Source: an uncultured Gemella sp. (GTDB taxonomy: Bacteria; Bacillota; Bacilli; Staphylococcales; Gemellaceae). Taken from it: a stretch of 7,044 nucleotides of DNA. Position numbers and translations under genes: made by a program. The notes below the pieces were generated by a model. It had not been told where the DNA came from, did not search any database, and was given only the letters and a program-made list of their open reading frames with translations. Each line of letters opens with the position of its first letter. The first letter of the stretch is position 1. Shown piece by piece: positions 1 to 6,100 of this stretch. Where the stretch lies: the NCBI GenBank assembly GCA_938038035.1, contig CALHQV010000193.1:1-7044 (forward strand), read 5' to 3'.

Positions 1-20
1 TCGACATCAAAATAAAAAAA

Positions 21-26
21 GGAGGT
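21..26 (+). promoter_or_regulatory. Shine-Dalgarno site of the adhesin gene
   Basis: GGAGGT, preceded by a run of seven A (14-20), matches the anti-Shine-Dalgarno end of 16S rRNA very well. Eleven bases separate it from the ATG at 38, slightly longer than the usual optimum but workable. An in-frame TAA at 35-37 lies directly before the ATG, so translation in this frame cannot begin further upstream. Only 37 bases precede the start codon, so no promoter can be judged. Confidence 0.9.
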
Positions 27-37
27 TGTGGGTCTAA

Positions 38-169
38 ATGAAAGGCAAGCAACAAGATTATAGAGTAGAGAAATATATACGATACGGAATTCGTAAATAT
101 AGTTTTGGTGCAGCGTCGGTAGCTATTGCGGCTGGACTTATGTTCCTAGGAAATGGGGCTGTATCAGCA
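38..169 (+). other. YSIRK-type signal peptide
   Basis: Residues 1-44. A basic N-region leads to the motif YGIRKYSFGAASVAI (residues 16-30), a variant of the YSIRK-G/S consensus with Gly for Ser at the second position. A hydrophobic core follows, ending in Gly-Ala-Val-Ser-Ala, with cleavage predicted after Ala44 (codon 167-169). In streptococci and staphylococci this signal class directs Sec-dependent secretion at the division septum and typically goes with sortase-anchored proteins. The KxYKxGKxW signal of accessory-Sec serine-rich proteins is absent. Confidence 0.93.
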
Positions 170-3100
170 ACTGAAGTACAGGGAACTGAAGTAGCAGTAG
201 CATCAACGACATCAAAAGCACAAGATGGGGTTCCGTCATCTGACAAAGGAAAATCTGAGTCAGAGACTGCATCTACCAACGCAACAGTAGAAAGCAAATC
301 AGAAGCTATTAAGGTTGCAGATAAAGTAGCTTTGACAAATAAAGTAGCAGCTTTGGAAGCGAAATTGTCTACTGCTAAGAAAGCGGACGCAGCAGCTCAA
401 ACAGCAGTTAAAGAAGCATTGGTTTCAGCTAAAGCAATTCTAGCGAAGGTAGATGCTAGTCAAGCAGATGTTGATGCAGAAGCAGCTAAAATTGCTGATT
501 TGACTGCTGTTTTGACAGAGTCAGATGCAAGTGCTAAAAAAGCTGAAGAGGCAAAAAAAGCAGAGGAAGCTAAAAAAGCTGAAACAGCTACCCCTATCAC
601 TGATGCTAAAAAAGTTTTGGACCAAGTGACGTCAGAAGCGGAAGTAACGAATGTCCTTGCGGAAGAAGCTGTTCGTAAAAACCATGTTGAGGGTGAAAAT
701 AAAGAAGCAATCGAAGCAGCGGTTGCAAAAAACAAAGAGGTTATTGCAGAAGCTAAAAAGACCTTGGATGTAAAAGACTTGACTATCAAAGAAATTGATG
801 CTCAACTCTCACGTTTGAATGAGTCTATCCTTGCGGTATACAATGATCTTAAAAAAGCAGGAATCGGTCGTGATGGGAAACTTGCTGTAGCGTTAGCAGC
901 ACAAGATTTTTATGCTGAAGAATCTACAAATACGACTCATGCTTCAGAAATAAATGCAAGAGTCCATACAGGAACAGATACATATCCAATTCCACTCCAA
1001 GAAATTAAACTAATCACCGGGACTGATTCTTCAGGATTAGAAGTAGTTGTGTATTCTAACCAACGTAATGGAGATCAACGAGGTGCTGGAAATGGGATGC
1101 ACACTGAACAAGGTGGAACAACAGGACATAATAATACAGGGCGTGTTGATTATCCTTTAACACCAGAGGCAGCTAAAAAGTTAGCAGAAGAGGCTCCGTT
1201 ATGGAGAAATAAACTCCGTGCAGATGGTTCAACGATTGCAAATAGAGCAACTGCGATTTATTCGGCTGACGGTGGGTATGAATACCTAGCTACTGAAATC
1301 TACAAATATGGATACGAACAAGGAATTGATCGCGTATATATCAAAGGTTTGAAAGACCGTATTGCTGTTACAGAGGCTGCTAAGAAAGCTGGATGGAGTC
1401 TTACTTCTATAACACCAACCAATATGGTTCCTGGTTTAGCATATGATGAGGCAACAGATACTATTCAAGGGGTAGTCTCTTCCGATATTGAAAACGGGGT
1501 ATATGATTTACGTTTTAATATAACTGCAACTAACACTGACGGCCGTTCAGTAACTTTCCAACTTCAGAATTTACGTATGGGTTGGGTAGGATGGCAAGAC
1601 ACCACACCTCCTAAAATAGAATCTGATTCTGCTCGTTATGAACGTACTGTAGGTGATGATGCGAATATCAATGTCCGAATTTATGATAATGCTGGATCAG
1701 GTGTGATTCCTAAGGGTTCTAGGGGGAACTATGATTATACAACAGCTGAAGGTAAAGTAATTAAAGTTCGTAAACAGAATTCACCAGCTGTAACTGGTGT
1801 GTCAGGCTATAATACTACAGGAGCGACTTTAGATGATTCTAAAGTGTTGATTCCAGGTACCAACTATAGTCTTTCCAATAGTTCAGGAGCTGAACAAGCT
1901 AATGATAGAACCAATAATGGTAATGCTATTATTGGAGGTAAGGTTACGGAGGCAGGTATCTATACGGTCTCAGTATATGCCAAAGACTATGATAAGTTAT
2001 CTAACCGTACAACTTGGAACCAATCAGGTCAAGAGGCACATGCTTCTATCACAGTTGTGGTGAAACCCAAAGTTGAGGTTCAAAACGTTGAAACTTACTC
2101 AACAACAGTTCCTGTTAAAATCTCTAGAGGTGCAACAAGTGCAAAAGTAACGATGCCAGATGGAACTGTAACAAATCTTAAAGTAGTTAACGGTAAGTGG
2201 CGTGTAGATAGTGGCTCAACTAATAGAGCTGTTACAGAAAACCAGGAGCTAGGTTCTGTAGATTCTGATACTATTTTCAACATTCCGGTTACATCAGAAG
2301 CAACGGCTAAAGTAGGTGTGGATAACATTACTGTTGAAGCATCATCTGAAAATGTTAAGGGAACTTTCCTACGTGAACAAGTTGAATTAACTGGAACTGA
2401 TAATAAAAAACACACCGCAAAATTAAATAGTGCAACTGGTCATTGGGAACTTCCAGCTGATTATGCTGAAGTAAAGACACCAAATGGTGATGGTACTACA
2501 ACGTGGATAAAACGCCAAGTGTATACTGAAGCGCAACAAGATGGAGCAATGAAATTCTACATCTATGAGTATACTCGTAAGCTGGATATAAATGGTAAGG
2601 TAATTAGTGTTACTACACCAGAACGTCCACTCACTGAATATGCTTCTAAGAATACTAGTCAAGCAGGTGATGGAATGTCAGTAACAATCACTTATGATAA
2701 ACATTCCAATACATGGACTTCATCAGATGGTACAGAAGTGACTGCTACTAAATTGGGTGACGATTCTTGGGAAGTACATACTAAATCAGGATTTGGTGGT
2801 ATCATTAGAGGAACAATTGCAACAAGCTCAGATGTTGCAACTGTAGTTAATACAAAACCAACAGCAAGTTCACAGAATTATACGTCTACAAAAGGAACTG
2901 CGGTAGATCTCCGTAATGAAGCAAAAGCTGCAGTGAGAATCTCTGATACAGAAGATACTAAGTACAGTAAAACAACTTACATTACTCGTATTACAGTAAC
3001 ATCTCCTTCTGGAGTTCAGAAGGTTTATGACACTAACCAAGATGCAAACAACTACAATCTTGCTAGTGGTTATACACTGAATGAAGTGGGAGTCTATACA

Positions 3101-6100
3101 GTAACAGTTGACGTTATTGATAGTAATGGTAATTACACAACAGATGCTACAATAGGTGGAACTGAATCTGGTGTGGATCATGGGGCTGGCTCATCAACAG
3201 CTACAACTACTTACCACATCACAGTAACAGACACGATTAAAGGTCACAATGTTACATCATCTGATATCCAAGGAGCTACTCAAACAGGAACACCAACCTT
3301 TACTTCTGTAGGTGATGGTTCAACCATCTCACCAAGTGCAACATCACCAGCTAAGTTGGTTGCCGCTGATGGTAGTCTAGTTGAGACTTTAAAAGTTGCA
3401 AATGAGGGAACTTATACAATTAACCCAGCAACAGGTGTTGTAACCTTCGAACCACTTCCAACATTCACAGGACCAGCAACTCCAGTAACTGTCCAACTAA
3501 CTGCTATTTTAGGTACAGATGCTAATAATGCTAATATTACTGCAACTGCGACAGCTACATATACACCAACAGTAGTTCCAGTAAAACCAACAGCAGTAGC
3601 ATCTCAAACAACTGGACCTCAAGGGAAAGCCCAAACTTCTGCTATTAAGTTTGACGCAGCAGATACAGATGATACAACTGTAAACTTTGCTAAAGGAACA
3701 GTTTCTATTGATGCAAATACAACAAAATCTGTTGATCTTAATACAGCATCAGTAACTCTTCTTAATGAAAACGGTGATGCTGTACCGTCTGTAACAGTTG
3801 CAAATGAGGGAACTTATACACTGAATAAAGCGACAAATGTTATTACTTTCCAACCAGTCGCAACATTCACAGGAACTGTTACAAAACCAGTTAATGTACG
3901 TATTGCAGATGCAAATGGTACTACTGTAACAACTACTTACACTCCAACTGTCACAGATGTGACTATGACAGCTGAAAATGCAACATCTGAAGACGTTCAA
4001 GGTAAAACACAAACTGGAACACCAGAATTTGAAACATCAGATCCATCAGTAACGATTGCAACACGTCAGTTGATTGATCCATCAACGATGCAACCAACTA
4101 CTAGTGTTACAATTGCAAATGAAGGAACATACACAATTGATCCAACAACAGGTGTTGTAACCTTCGTACCAGTGCCAACATTTACTAGAGAAGGAACAGG
4201 AGTAACTGTTCAAGCAACAGATTCGAATGGTGAAACAGCAACAGCTACTTATAAACCAACTGTAACACCAATCACGATTACTGGTGAAGATGTAACATCT
4301 AAGAATATTCAAGGTGAACAGCAGTCAGAAACACCACTATTCTCATCATCAGATGAGAGTGCTCCAGTATCAAATTACAAACTTGTAGATCCAGCTACTG
4401 GAAATCCAACGACTGCAACTTCAGTGACTGTTGAAAATGTTGGTACATACACAATTGATCCAACAACAGGTGTAGTAACATTCCAACCAGTTGCAACCTA
4501 TAAAGGAACACCAGCACCAGTAACAGTTCAAGCATCAGCTACTATTACTAATGCAAAAGGTGAATCAACAGTCATCACAGGTACAGCTACCTATACTCCA
4601 ACAGTAGTTCCTGTAGCCCCAACAGCTAAAGAATCAGCGACAGTTGGTAAACAAGGTCAAGCGCAAACGTCACAAATTGTTTTTGACACCCCTGATACAG
4701 ATGCTACAACATTGAACTTCGCTAAAGGAGAAACATCTGAAGTATTAGGTGACGATGGTCAACCAAAATCAGTAGCTCTTAATACAGCATCAGTAACTCT
4801 TCTTAATGCAAACGGTGATGCTGTACCGTCCGTAACAGTTGAAAATGAAGGAACTTACACTCTTGATAAAACAACTAATGTCATTACATTCCAACCAACT
4901 GAAGAATTCACAGGCAAAGCTACACCAGTTAATGTACGTATTGCAGATGCCAATGGTACTACTGTAACAACTACTTACACTCCAACTGTTGTTGCTGAAG
5001 ATGGAACTGTCATTGTTGAGTACAAGGATGAAGAAGGTAATGTTATCTCTCCTTCAACAACTCCAGTAAACAACGAAAAAGTAACAACTCCATTTACAAC
5101 TGAGCCAAAAGAAATTCCTGGTTACACTCTTGTTAAAGTGGCGACAACAAATGGTACGGTTGATGAAGCTACTAAGAATGTTTCAGGTAAGGTTACAAAT
5201 GATACAACTACTGTAACATATACTTATAGAAAGAATGTTCAAACAGCAACTATTTCTTACTATGATGTGACAACTGGTACAGAAGTTGCGATTGATTCAG
5301 CTAAAGTACCAGCAGCATCTGCTGAGACAGTAGAAGGTGTTTATAACGGAGCTATCGACTTTACTAATCGTGAAAAAGCAATTGCAGCTCTTGAAAAAGC
5401 TGGCTATACGTTAGTAGAAGACAGTTTCGTTGCAGCAACGACAGCTGATAAACTGTTTGATAACGACACGGCGGTAACTCAAAACTTCAAGGTAACAGTT
5501 AAACAACGTGTGGAACCAGTGACTCCAAATGATGAGAAACCTGTTCCAGGAAAACCAGTTAATCCAGAAGATCCAAACTCACCTGTATGGCCAAATACTG
5601 CAGAAAATCTTGAGTTAACTAAGACAGTTACTCGTACAATCAAGTACCGCTACAATGATGAAAATGGTAAAGAAGTAACAGCTGATGAAGTTCAAACAGT
5701 AACCTTCACACGTAGCGCAAGCGTTAACTTGGTAACAGGAAATGTGGAATACACTGACTGGTCAGTAGCACAAACGCTTGAGGAAGTAGTTTCTCCAGAA
5801 GTAGCTAATTATACTTACGATAAGGAAACTGTTCCAAGCCTTGAGGTAACAAACGAGTCAACTGATAGTACAGTATACGTTATCTATAAACCAGTAGCGC
5901 CAACTGCAACACCTGCTACATCAACTGATATCCAAGGTAAGCCACAAACAGGTACTCCAACATATAAACATGCTGATGGAACTGAGTTGAAACCAACAAC
6001 AGATAATCCAGCTAAGTTCGTTGGAACTGAGGAAACAACTATCCCAGCTACTAAGGATGGTAAGACAGTTGGTACATATACAATCGATCCAACTGGTACA

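Noticed and set aside
38..169. Accessory-Sec serine-rich repeat adhesin
   Set aside because: The signal peptide is YSIRK-type, not KxYKxGKxW-type, and there are no long Ser-x dipeptide repeats.
58..789. Antisense open frames at 58-297 and 460-789
   Set aside because: They oppose the signal peptide and coiled-coil coding region. The second is Ala/Ser/Phe-rich and looks like a membrane protein only because Lys/Glu/Ala codons read in reverse give Phe/Leu/Ser/Ala.
1049..1130. Possible integrin-binding RGD in the polar loop of the tip segment
   Set aside because: The sequence reads NGDQRGAG; there is no Arg-Gly-Asp. I see no RGD elsewhere in the translation.
2095..2662. Antisense open frames at 2095-2415 and 2423-2662
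   Set aside because: They are covered by the plus-strand gene, and no domain or codon pattern favours the minus strand.
2870..3181. Antisense open frame of about 100 codons, rich in Cys and Ser
   Set aside because: It lies wholly inside the adhesin frame and its composition is what Thr/Val/Ala codons give when read in reverse. It has no recognisable domain.
3749..4312. Two Cys-rich antisense open frames (3749-4012 and 4082-4312) that resemble each other
   Set aside because: Their similarity mirrors the fibril repeats on the plus strand. Cys comes from reading aca/gca codon pairs in reverse. No conserved cysteine-rich family is indicated.
5510..5596. Pro-rich linker considered as a wall-spanning region before an LPxTG anchor
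   Set aside because: No LPxTG, hydrophobic segment or basic tail follows. The frame continues with a Mub_B2-like domain, so it is an internal linker.
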